Assembly: GCF_030128825.1 (NCBI RefSeq) | Contig: NZ_CP119127.1 | Span: forward strand, 3,162,001-3,226,000 | From: Sphingobium sp. WTD-1 | GTDB taxonomy: Bacteria; Pseudomonadota; Alphaproteobacteria; Sphingomonadales; Sphingomonadaceae | Length of the DNA: 64,000 bases | Direction of reading: 5' to 3' | Part shown: positions 45,717 through 53,676 of the stretch, piece after piece | How positions within the stretch are numbered: the first letter of the stretch is position 1 | Layout: each line of letters begins with the position of its first letter | Notes under the pieces: model-generated | Seen by the model: only the letters and a program-made list of their open reading frames with translations | What the model was told of the DNA's origin: nothing | The model's database searches: none | Translations under genes and position numbers: made by a program

Positions 45717-46742
45717 TCAGCCCTTCTTGAGGTGGCGACGGCCCAGCAGTTCGGCGATCTGCACTGCGTTCAGCGCCGCGCCCTTGCGCAGATTGTCGCT
45801 GACGCACCACAGGTTGATGCCGTTCTCGATGGTCGAATCCTCACGCACGCGGCTGATGAAGGTCGCGAAATCGCCGACGCATTCGATCGGCGTGATGTAG
45901 CCACCGTCCTCGCGCTTATCGACCAGCATGATACCCGGCGCTTCGCGCAGGATGTCCTGCGCTTCCTTGGCCGAGATCTCATTCTCGAACTCGATGTTGA
46001 TCGCTTCGCTATGGCCGACGAACACCGGCACGCGCACGCAGGTCGCGGTCAGCTTGATCTTGGGATCGAGGATCTTCTTGGTTTCCGCGACCATCTTCCA
46101 TTCTTCCTTGGTCGAACCATCGTCCAGGAAGACGTCGATGTGCGGGATCACGTTGAAGGCGATCTGCTTGGTGAACTTCTTCGGCTCGGCCGGATCACCG
46201 ACGAAGATGTTGCGCGACTGCTCGAACAGCTCGTCCATGCCTTCCTTGCCGGCGCCCGACACCGACTGGTAGGTGGCGACGACGACGCGCTTGATCTTGG
46301 CGGCGTCATGCAAGGGCTTGAGCGCCACGACCATCTGCGCGGTCGAGCAGTTGGGGTTGGCGATGATGTTCTTCTTCACATAGCCATCGATCGCGTCCGG
46401 GTTCACTTCGGGCACGATCAGCGGCACGTCCGGGTCCATGCGATAGAGCGACGAATTGTCGATCACGACGCAGCCGGCAGCCGCCGCCTTGGGCGCATAT
46501 TCGGCGGTCGGGCCGGAGCCGGCCGCGAACAGGGCGATGTCCCAGCCGGTGAAGTCGAAATGTTCAATATTTTTGCATTTGAGTGTCTTGCCGGTGTCAC
46601 CGAAATCAATTTCGGTGCCCTGCGACCGGGGCGATGCAACCGCCGCGATCTCGTCAATCGGGAATTCGCGTTCGGCGAGAATGGTCAGCATCTCGCGGCC
46701 CACATTACCGGTGGCACCAACGACGACGACCTTATAACCCAT
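45717..46742 (-). CDS. asd: Aspartate-semialdehyde dehydrogenase
   Basis: 341 residues. It reduces aspartyl phosphate to the semialdehyde for lysine/diaminopimelate, threonine and methionine synthesis. The NADP site is VVVGATGNVGREML. Catalytic Cys is in IIANPNCSTAQMV (about 133), with the substrate site YQSVSGAGKEGMDEL and the His in RVPVFVGHSEAINIEFE. All are intact. It is the first gene of a three-gene leftward unit and is divergent from a methyltransferase gene across a 163-bp promoter region. Confidence 0.98.
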   Translation of the reverse strand: MGYKVVVVGATGNVGREMLTILAEREFPIDEIAAVASPRSQGTEIDFGDTGKTLKCKNIEHFDFTGWDIALFAAGSGPTAEYAPKAAAAGCVVIDNSSLYRMDPDVPLIVPEVNPDAIDGYVKKNIIANPNCSTAQMVVALKPLHDAAKIKRVVVATYQSVSGAGKEGMDELFEQSRNIFVGDPAEPKKFTKQIAFNVIPHIDVFLDDGSTKEEWKMVAETKKILDPKIKLTATCVRVPVFVGHSEAINIEFENEISAKEAQDILREAPGIMLVDKREDGGYITPIECVGDFATFISRVREDSTIENGINLWCVSDNLRKGAALNAVQIAELLGRRHLKKG

Positions 46743-46905
46743 GACTTAACACTCCACTCCATGCAGTATTGCGGGGTGGCGCATAGCGCAGTGGCGCGAT
46801 TTGTCCAGAAAGAAGGGCTATTGCCAGCGATAGGCAGTGGATTGTCGACGCGCCCAGATACGGCTAGGAAGCCAGTCCATTTCCGCAAGGCCCGGACCGA
46901 TATTG

Positions 46906-47616
46906 ATGTCGTCTTTGACGCTGCCCCCCCTCCCCGATCGCTGGTTTCATTCCTTCGCCTTTCCTGACGGTGAACAGGTTCAGGGCATCAAGCCGCTGCA
47001 GCCGCTGCGTGCTGAAGCAGACCTGATCTTCAACGAACCGATGGCGGGCAAGCGTGTCCTCGACATCGGTGCCTGGGATGGTTTCTTTTCGTTCGAAGCA
47101 GAGCGGCGCGGCGCCAAAGAAGTGCTGGCCACTGACCATTTCTGCTGGTCTGGCGAAGGCTGGGGCGACAAGCGCGGCTTCAACCACGCCCACGCCCGCT
47201 TCGACTCTGGCGTTCGCTCACTCGACCTCGACGTCGCGCAACATAGGGCCGAAGAACTCGGCCAGTTCGACATCGTGCTATTGCTGGGCGTGCTTTATCA
47301 TGTCACCGACCCTTATCGCGTACTCGAAGCGGCAGCGGCGATGAGCAGCGATCATCTGGTGATCGAGACGGTGACGGCGCTGCGCCATGAGCCGGTTCCC
47401 GCTATGCGCCTGTTCACCGAACTGGAACTGGATCGCGATTCGACCAATTTCTGGGCACCCAACATTCTGGCACTGCGCGAGATGTGTCGCCGCTTTGGTT
47501 ATACCCGTTTCCAGGTACTGCCCGAAACGCTGGACAATCTGGGCTGGCGCCGTTGGGCGATGCCTTTCCGTCGCAAGGATCGCTATCGCCGGGCGATCTT
47601 CCACGCCTGGCGCTGA
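46906..47616 (+). CDS. CmoB-like SAM-dependent methyltransferase
   Basis: 236 residues. It has a class I Rossmann fold: RVLDIGAWDGFFSFEAERRGA (motif I), VLATDHFCWSG, FDIVLLLGVLYHVTDPYRVLE (motif IV/post) and YTRFQVLP near the C-terminus. The N-terminal WFHSFAFPDG resembles the start of the DUF1698/CmoB-like group, which includes tRNA U34 carboxymethyl/methyltransferase relatives and several small-molecule methyltransferases. It lacks the CmoB N-terminal extension (CmoB is about 320 residues), so the tRNA role is not assumed. The start at 46906 is chosen over 46837. Confidence 0.75.
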   Translation: MSSLTLPPLPDRWFHSFAFPDGEQVQGIKPLQPLRAEADLIFNEPMAGKRVLDIGAWDGFFSFEAERRGAKEVLATDHFCWSGEGWGDKRGFNHAHARFDSGVRSLDLDVAQHRAEELGQFDIVLLLGVLYHVTDPYRVLEAAAAMSSDHLVIETVTALRHEPVPAMRLFTELELDRDSTNFWAPNILALREMCRRFGYTRFQVLPETLDNLGWRRWAMPFRRKDRYRRAIFHAWR

Positions 47617-47632
47617 GCCTGTTCCGCTTCAA

Positions 47633-47674
47633 GAAAATGGCCTCCAACTCCATGCCGAGCGGGAGGCCATTTTC
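47633..47674. terminator. Bidirectional terminator between methyltransferase and S9 peptidase
   Basis: GAAAATGGCCTCC (47633-47645) pairs perfectly over 13 bp with GGAGGCCATTTTC (47662-47674). A/T-rich flanks allow use on both strands between these convergent genes. Confidence 0.9.
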
Positions 47675-47687
47675 GTTTCGGCGATCC

Positions 47688-49907
47688 TCAATCCTTGGGA
47701 TCGATACCGTGATCGCGCAGGAAATTCTCGATCGTCGTCCAAAGGTGAACGCTGATTTTCGGTCCGCCCACGCGGTGGGTCTGGCCCGGATAGACCATAA
47801 GCTCGAAAGGCACCGCCGCAGCCTGCATCTTCGCCATCAGCGCAGTGGAGTTGTCGAACACGACATTGTCGTCCGACATGCCATGGATCAGCAGTAACGG
47901 GGCCTTGATCTTCACCGCCTCATCGACCGCATCCGACCCTGGATAGGCGCTCGGCTTGTCCTGCGGTTGGCCCAGATAGCGTTCGGTATAATGGGTGTCG
48001 TAAAACTCCCACTTCGTCACCGGCGCGCCCGAAACGATCGCGGCGAACGTGTCGGGTGCCTTTTCCGCCAGCTTGAGCGACATATAGCCGCCATAGGACC
48101 AGCCATAGGTGGCGATCCGCTTGGGATCGACAAAGGGCTGGGCCTTCAGCCATTCGACGCCCTTCAACTGATCGTCGACCTCGACCGTGCCCATGGCGCG
48201 ATGGATCTGGTCCTCGAAGGCTTTGCCGCGATCGGGCGTGCCGCGATTGTCGATCGAAAAGACGATCCAGCCTTGATCGACCAGATATTGGTTGAGTGCG
48301 CCGCTCCATGTGTTGGTCACCTGGCGGCCAGCACCCGGACCGCCATAATGGATCATGAACACCGGATAGCGCTTGCCCGGCTGCATCGGTGGGGTGAGCA
48401 TCTTGGTGTAGAGGGTGCTTCCGTCGGCGGCCTTGACGGTGCCAAATACGGTTTTGGCATGGCTCGCCAGATAGGGCGCATAGGGATGATCACCCTTCAG
48501 CGCATTTTCTGAAATCCACTGCAACTGCTTGCCCGCGCTATCGGCCAGATAGACCTGCTTGGGCTGGTCTGCATTCTGGCGGGTGACGACCATGCGGCTG
48601 GCCGCGCCATCCATCACTGCGTCGTTCCACCAGCCCTTGGCGGTCAGCGCCTTGAGTGGACCAGCCTTGGCCAACGAGGCGACGTAAAGTTGCTGTTCCA
48701 GCGGGGTCTCGCGATTGCCGGTGAAATAGACCAGGCCCTTGCCCTCATCCACGCCGACGATATCGCGCACTTCCCAGTCACCGCTGGTCAGCGCGGTCCA
48801 TTTGCCGTCCCGCACATGATAGAGATGACCATGGCCGGTCTTTTCCGACCACCACAGGAAGCTGCCGTCGCTCAGCGGCGTGAAATTGTTGCTGAGGTTG
48901 ATCCAACTCTTCGACGTTTCGGTGAGGACGATCTTCGCCTTGCCGGTCGCCGGATCGACCGTAAGCAGGTCAAGCCGCTGCTGGTCGCGGCTTTCGCGCT
49001 GGACATAGAGGGTCTTGCCATCCTTCGACCAGTCGACACGAGCGAGATAGACATTCTTGTCCGTGCCCAGATCCACCTGGACCTGGTCCGAGCCATCAGC
49101 TTTCATGACGAAAAGATCGACGATGGCGTTGGGCGTGCCGGCGGCGGGATAGCGCTGCTGGTAGACCTTGGTGCCTTCGCCGCCAATCGCAGTGCGGGTA
49201 ACGATCCCGACCGGGCTTTCATCGACCCGTGCGACCGCGATCATCGCGTCGGTGGGGGACCACCAATAACCGGTGCGCCGGTCCATTTCCTCCTGCGCGA
49301 CGAATTCCGACACGCCCCAGTTGACCGTATCGCTGGCGCCCTGGGTCAGTTGCTTCTCGCTGCCGTTCATCGGCTGCACGAACAGATTGCCGCCACGCAC
49401 GAAGGACACGAAGCCGACCTTGGGGCTGACCACGCCATTGAGTTCACCATCCGGCGTGTCGGTGAGGCGGGTGACCTTGCCGTCGAGCGCGGCGAGATAG
49501 AGATCGCCGTCGACCGGCACCAGGATCGTCTTGCCATCAGGCGACCAGTCATAGCTCGTAATGCCGGTGCTTCCCGCGACCGAGCGGTCGCGCTCGCGCT
49601 GCATCTTCTCTGCTTCGCTCAGTTCCGCGCCGCTGCCGGTCTTCTTTGAATCCACCAGCATGCGCTCGGCGCCGGTTGCCGTGTCGATCGCCCAGAGGTC
49701 GAGCCGCTCCTTCTCGTCGGCACGCGGCTTGAGCAAGGTTACCAGCTTGCCGTCAGGCGAAAGCTTGAGCGCACGCGGCTGCGGGCCGGCGAGGTCGGGA
49801 CTGGCGAACACGCGCTCCAGCGTCAGCTTGTCCTGCGCTTGCGCGGTAGCGACGGGAAGCAGCAGCAAGGCGCTGACTGCAGCACCGGCCTTCAGATATG
49901 GGGGCAT
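47688..49907 (-). CDS. Secreted prolyl-type oligopeptidase, S9B (dipeptidyl peptidase IV-like)
   Basis: About 739 residues with a Sec signal (MPPYLKAGAAVSALLLLPVATAQA). The N-terminal part is a beta-propeller (DPP-IV N domain, including WGVSEFVAQEEMDRRTGYWWSP with the Glu pair that binds the peptide N-terminus). The C-terminal hydrolase has nucleophile GWSYGGYMS (Ser at about 610), the Asp in HGMSDDNVVFDNS and the His in PGQTHRVGG. It probably removes N-terminal dipeptides in the periplasm. The ATG at 49907 has AAAGGA six bases upstream; 49913 is close behind. It is divergent from the transporter gene at 50199. Confidence 0.93.
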   Translation of the reverse strand: MPPYLKAGAAVSALLLLPVATAQAQDKLTLERVFASPDLAGPQPRALKLSPDGKLVTLLKPRADEKERLDLWAIDTATGAERMLVDSKKTGSGAELSEAEKMQRERDRSVAGSTGITSYDWSPDGKTILVPVDGDLYLAALDGKVTRLTDTPDGELNGVVSPKVGFVSFVRGGNLFVQPMNGSEKQLTQGASDTVNWGVSEFVAQEEMDRRTGYWWSPTDAMIAVARVDESPVGIVTRTAIGGEGTKVYQQRYPAAGTPNAIVDLFVMKADGSDQVQVDLGTDKNVYLARVDWSKDGKTLYVQRESRDQQRLDLLTVDPATGKAKIVLTETSKSWINLSNNFTPLSDGSFLWWSEKTGHGHLYHVRDGKWTALTSGDWEVRDIVGVDEGKGLVYFTGNRETPLEQQLYVASLAKAGPLKALTAKGWWNDAVMDGAASRMVVTRQNADQPKQVYLADSAGKQLQWISENALKGDHPYAPYLASHAKTVFGTVKAADGSTLYTKMLTPPMQPGKRYPVFMIHYGGPGAGRQVTNTWSGALNQYLVDQGWIVFSIDNRGTPDRGKAFEDQIHRAMGTVEVDDQLKGVEWLKAQPFVDPKRIATYGWSYGGYMSLKLAEKAPDTFAAIVSGAPVTKWEFYDTHYTERYLGQPQDKPSAYPGSDAVDEAVKIKAPLLLIHGMSDDNVVFDNSTALMAKMQAAAVPFELMVYPGQTHRVGGPKISVHLWTTIENFLRDHGIDPKD

Positions 49908-50198
49908 CTTCATCCTTTCGAGGCCGCATCCAAAAGGACGCGGCAAGACCTGCATATCGCTTAGCGCGACGCGATGGAAAAGATCAATCTGTTGGAAGAA
50001 TATGTCCCGCCACACCTGCATGTCCGCCATCTGCATCGCCGCAACCGTCACCTTCCGGCTCAATCAATGAGGCCTGCGCTTAGCCCTTTGTCGCACGAAT
50101 GAAAGAATAGCCTTTTAGGACGCGCGCGCCCCACAAATCTCCGTGCGGTCACGAACATACGGGACGTTGAGGTGATCATTACACGGGAAGATGGCCGC

Positions 50199-51647
50199 AT
50201 GCTGGCCTATGCCTCCGGCAATTTCGGTAAGGCGCTGGTCTTTGGCGGCGCGGAATTGACGATCCTGTTCTTGCTTACAGACATATTCGGCCTAGGTGGC
50301 ACCACCGCGGGATGGCTGATGCTGGCCGCCCTGGGCGGCGATCTCGTCTTCGATCTGATCGCCGCACGGTTGGTCATTCGGCTACGACAGGCAGGCAGGG
50401 GTTATCGCTGGATGGTCGCGGTCGCGGCGACGCCCTGCGCGATCGCTTTTGCCCTGCTCTATGCGATGCCGATGCTGGGCGCGCGGCAACTATGGATGCT
50501 GGCGGCCGCGCTGCTGATGTTCCGGGGTGCCTATGCTATCATCGACGTGCCGCACAATGCGCTGATGGCGCAAGTGACCAGCGACAGCCGCGCCCGCGGG
50601 CGCGTGTCCGGCTATCGCCTGCTCTTCAGCACGGCCAGTGCGCTGGTCGTGGCGACCGTCCTGACGCCGCTGGTGCAACGGGCCGGCAGCGATCATGCCT
50701 TCGGCACCATGGCGCTGGCCGGCGCGGTGGCCGGCGGCCTGTTCGCCCTGACCATGATCCTGTGTGCCTGGACATCCGGCAGTGGCAGTCCCCGGCCGAT
50801 GGGGCATGGGTCCGGCCCCGACGGTGTCGGCGTGCCGCTGCGCGATCCCATGGTGATCGGCATGGGCTTGCTGGCCCTTTTGACCGGCTTTGCCGCGCCG
50901 ACCTTCGGACGGACGCTGCTCTATATGGGCAGCTATGTCGTCCACCGCCCCGATCTGGTCGCGACATTGTTACTGGCGCTGGCAGCAGGTCAGTTCGCCG
51001 GAGTCCTGTGCTGGACCGCCCTGACCGGCCGGTTCAGCAAGAGTGTGCTGCTTGCCCTGGGCCATGGCGTGAGCATCCTGGGGCTGGTGGCATTCGGGCT
51101 CTGCCTGTCCTGGTCAACGGCGCTGTTGGGATGCGCGGCGGTCATCGGCTTCGGCCTCGCCAGCGTCTTCATGCTGCCATGGGGGCTGCTTGCCGATGCT
51201 GTCGATGTGGTCGAATGGCGGCACGGCAGGCGGTTCGAAACTGGCCTGTTCGCCGCCTACCTCGTGATGGTGAAGGCAAGCGGCGCGGCCTCGACCAGCC
51301 TGATCGGCTGGACGCTGGGCGGCCTGGGCTATGTCCCCGGCCAGACGCAGACGATGGCGGTGCAGGCGGGTATCATCGGGCTAGGCTTGGGCATCCCGTT
51401 GATCGGCAGCCTTGCCGCCATCGCGCTGATGCGCTGCTTCGCACTGGGTCACGCCCGGCATGGCCGCCTGCTTGCCGCGCTGGACCGGCGCCGTCAGTCG
51501 GGCGCCGATCCGGTCTCCGGATTGAACCGGGGATTGGCGAAGTCCAGCGGGGCGGGCGTGACCTTCGCCGGCGGCTGGGCGCTTTCGGCCCAAGCGCGAC
51601 AGAGCATGTCGCGCAGCATCGCGGCACCGGCCGCGGTCCGTTCATAG
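50199..51647 (+). CDS. GPH/MFS-2 type sugar-cation symporter family transporter
   Basis: About 482 residues with roughly 12 membrane helices. Features of the melibiose-carrier (GPH) group are MLAYASGNFGKALVFGGAELTILFLLTDIFGL (TM1-2), DLVFDLIAARLVIRLR, AYAIIDVPHNALMAQVTSDSRARGRVSGYRLLFS (loop 4-5) and the helix 8-10 stretch GLLADAVDVVEWRHGRRFETGLFAA. The start is ATG 50199 (GGGAAG upstream) or GTG 50172. The last 50 or so codons, after the final helix, run over the end of the convergent P1-nuclease gene (154-bp overlap) and have no transporter features. It may import the product of the neighbouring TonB/nuclease locus. Confidence 0.82.
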   Translation: MLAYASGNFGKALVFGGAELTILFLLTDIFGLGGTTAGWLMLAALGGDLVFDLIAARLVIRLRQAGRGYRWMVAVAATPCAIAFALLYAMPMLGARQLWMLAAALLMFRGAYAIIDVPHNALMAQVTSDSRARGRVSGYRLLFSTASALVVATVLTPLVQRAGSDHAFGTMALAGAVAGGLFALTMILCAWTSGSGSPRPMGHGSGPDGVGVPLRDPMVIGMGLLALLTGFAAPTFGRTLLYMGSYVVHRPDLVATLLLALAAGQFAGVLCWTALTGRFSKSVLLALGHGVSILGLVAFGLCLSWSTALLGCAAVIGFGLASVFMLPWGLLADAVDVVEWRHGRRFETGLFAAYLVMVKASGAASTSLIGWTLGGLGYVPGQTQTMAVQAGIIGLGLGIPLIGSLAAIALMRCFALGHARHGRLLAALDRRRQSGADPVSGLNRGLAKSSGAGVTFAGGWALSAQARQSMSRSIAAPAAVRS

Positions 51648-52489
51648 ACCATGGCGCGCACGATCCGGTCGGCAAAATCGGTGAAGCCCGCCCGCTTCTC
51701 CAGCGTATATACCTGCGCCACCTTGTCGCCGGCCTCGTCCAGATAGGCGAGGACGGCGTCGAACATGTCGCCGTCGCGACGGCCGGGCGCGCCGATGCGC
51801 GGCGCGATGTCGGCCACGGTCAGCTTCATGCCATCGACAAACTGGCTCTCGAACCGGCCATGCACGCTGCGATCGGTCGTGAAGCCATTCGGATTGTCGC
51901 CACGCCACCCGTCCGAATGGATCGAGTCATGCATGGGCTGCGCACCATCGCCAATATAATGGCCAAGGCGGATTGTGTCGAAAGCGCAATGCTGCGCCGG
52001 CACGGATGCGTCCTGCCCCGTCGCCTGCGCCTTGCGGACCTGGCGCATGCAGACAATCAGCCGGTCATAGGCCTCGATCGCCGCATAGGGCAAAGTGCCG
52101 GTCCAGCGAACATTGGTGCGCGCGGCGGTCGCCGGATCGCTGGCCTTGATCGTCTCATAGCGTTTGTAGAGTGCGATCACGAATTCATAGCGCGAACGCG
52201 GGATCGGCTTCAGAAAGGCGAATTGCTCGCGGAACCAGCCATGATTGGGATCTTCCTCAATCTTCGAGAAATTCTCCGAATCCCCGCGCCAGCTGTCGGG
52301 CAGCGAGGCGGAGGCGGCGATATAGTCGGTATAGGCCTTGAGGAAGACGGGGCCGTCCTGCGGGATGGCGTCGAGCGCGGCGCGGTCGATCACCGCATGG
52401 GCGGTGCCGCCCCAGGCCATGGCGGCGCCGGGGCTGAACGCCAGCGCACCGAGCGCCAGGGCCAAGGTCAGTTTACGCATCATCATCAT
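51494..52489 (-). CDS. Secreted S1/P1-type nuclease (zinc-dependent)
   Basis: 331 residues. The signal peptide ends at AMA and the mature protein begins WGGTAH, so the N-terminal Trp is available as a zinc ligand, as in P1 nuclease and phospholipase C. Further zinc ligands are in HYIGDGAQPMHDSIHSDGWRGDNPNG (HxxGDxxQPxH) and the upstream Asp of LPDSWRGD. Enzymes of this fold cut single-stranded nucleic acid and remove 3'-phosphates. It is longer than usual and lacks some family disulfides, so a phosphodiesterase or phospholipase role is possible. Four tandem ATGs (52489-52480) follow GGGAGG. It is eight bases after the YdcF-like gene. Confidence 0.85.
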   Translation of the reverse strand: MMMMRKLTLALALGALAFSPGAAMAWGGTAHAVIDRAALDAIPQDGPVFLKAYTDYIAASASLPDSWRGDSENFSKIEEDPNHGWFREQFAFLKPIPRSRYEFVIALYKRYETIKASDPATAARTNVRWTGTLPYAAIEAYDRLIVCMRQVRKAQATGQDASVPAQHCAFDTIRLGHYIGDGAQPMHDSIHSDGWRGDNPNGFTTDRSVHGRFESQFVDGMKLTVADIAPRIGAPGRRDGDMFDAVLAYLDEAGDKVAQVYTLEKRAGFTDFADRIVRAMVYERTAAGAAMLRDMLCRAWAESAQPPAKVTPAPLDFANPRFNPETGSAPD

Positions 52490-52497
52490 GCCTCCCT

Positions 52498-53676
52498 TCA
52501 GGGGTCAAGCGGATCGCGCGGATCGACCCGCGCGGACAGGCGCGACGGGCGGAACAACAATTCGGTGGGGGTCAGGCGCGCGCCGATGGCACCGGGCTGA
52601 TAGCCCAGTTCCTTGTCGTTGCGCTGCACGAACAGGGGATTTTCGATCATCGCGCTCTGCCCCGGATTGCAGACGATGAGCGTATCCTTGTCCAGCGGCG
52701 CCGCCATCGCCATCAGCAGGCGGGTGGCGTTGCGCAAATTGGTGGTGGTGTGCCGGGCATAGGGTTCGATGATGATGGCATCGGCCGGCACGCCATAGCG
52801 GTCGATCAGCGCCTGGCGCATCTCCTGCGCCTCGGCAAAGCGGGTCGCGCGCGGATGGGCGCGGCCGCCGGTCAGGATGAGGAAGGGCGCGTCGCCATCG
52901 GCAAAGCGGTTGGCGGCAAGACGCAGATGATATTTGCCGAATGGGCTCAGCGCCATACCGTCGATTTCCGGGCCGACGCCGGTGACGATCAGCGCGCTGT
53001 AGCGATAGCGTTTCCAGTCGATATTTTTGGCCCGCGCCATGGCGGGCGCGTTGAGGCCGCCGGTCAGCGGCTCGAAGCCGATCGCGTCGGTGCGGTCACT
53101 GACGTCGAGCAGGGCAAGGACATAGTCGATGCTGGAATCCAGCGCCTGGGCCGATCCCTTGCGCGGCGTCTGCGCGATCCAGGCGGCGGCGCGCAGCCTG
53201 GCCTGGCGCTCGCGCGGGTCGATGGTGCCAGCGCCGTCGATATCGGGATAGGCGGGCACCTGCCCTAGCGCATAGCTGCGCAGGATGGCATTGATCCCCT
53301 CTACCTCGCGGCGGATCTGCGCACCGGCACCATCGTCGGCGACCGGCACGTCACGCAGCGAAAGCGCGGCCTGCACCATCAGGGCGATCTCAGTCGGGGT
53401 CCAGATATGGGCCTGTGCCACGCAATCGACATCGCCGGCACATGCCGTGCGGCGATCTTCGCGGGCATGGAGCAGCGCATCCATGTCCGGCCGGGCGCGG
53501 AAGGCGGCAAGGGCGGCCGGGTCGTGTCCAAGGGCGTCAAGTACGGGAAAGAGGCGCCGGGACAGCGCCTCCGTCACGGCGTCGCGCGCCGCCCCGGCCA
53601 GAGCCGGGACGGGCGTGATCGCCACCGCCGCCATCGTCATCAAAGACGCCGCAACGCGGCCGAGGCGGCGGGCCAT
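52498..53676 (-). CDS. Exported YdcF-like protein (DUF218 domain)
   Basis: 392 residues. An N-terminal signal (RLGRVAASLMTMAAVAITPVPALA) precedes a helical region (about 30-190). The DUF218 domain follows: SALIVTGVGPEIDG, HLRLAANRFADGDAPFLILTGGRAHP, EAQEMRQALIDRYGVPADAIIIEPYARHTTTNLRNA and TLIVCNPGQSAMI. DUF218 proteins have a Rossmann-like fold that can bind nucleotide-like ligands, and some act in envelope metabolism. Exact function is unknown. The ATG shares one base with the stop of the receptor gene (TGATG), so it is co-translated with the TonB-dependent receptor. Confidence 0.82.
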   Translation of the reverse strand: MARRLGRVAASLMTMAAVAITPVPALAGAARDAVTEALSRRLFPVLDALGHDPAALAAFRARPDMDALLHAREDRRTACAGDVDCVAQAHIWTPTEIALMVQAALSLRDVPVADDGAGAQIRREVEGINAILRSYALGQVPAYPDIDGAGTIDPRERQARLRAAAWIAQTPRKGSAQALDSSIDYVLALLDVSDRTDAIGFEPLTGGLNAPAMARAKNIDWKRYRYSALIVTGVGPEIDGMALSPFGKYHLRLAANRFADGDAPFLILTGGRAHPRATRFAEAQEMRQALIDRYGVPADAIIIEPYARHTTTNLRNATRLLMAMAAPLDKDTLIVCNPGQSAMIENPLFVQRNDKELGYQPGAIGARLTPTELLFRPSRLSARVDPRDPLDP

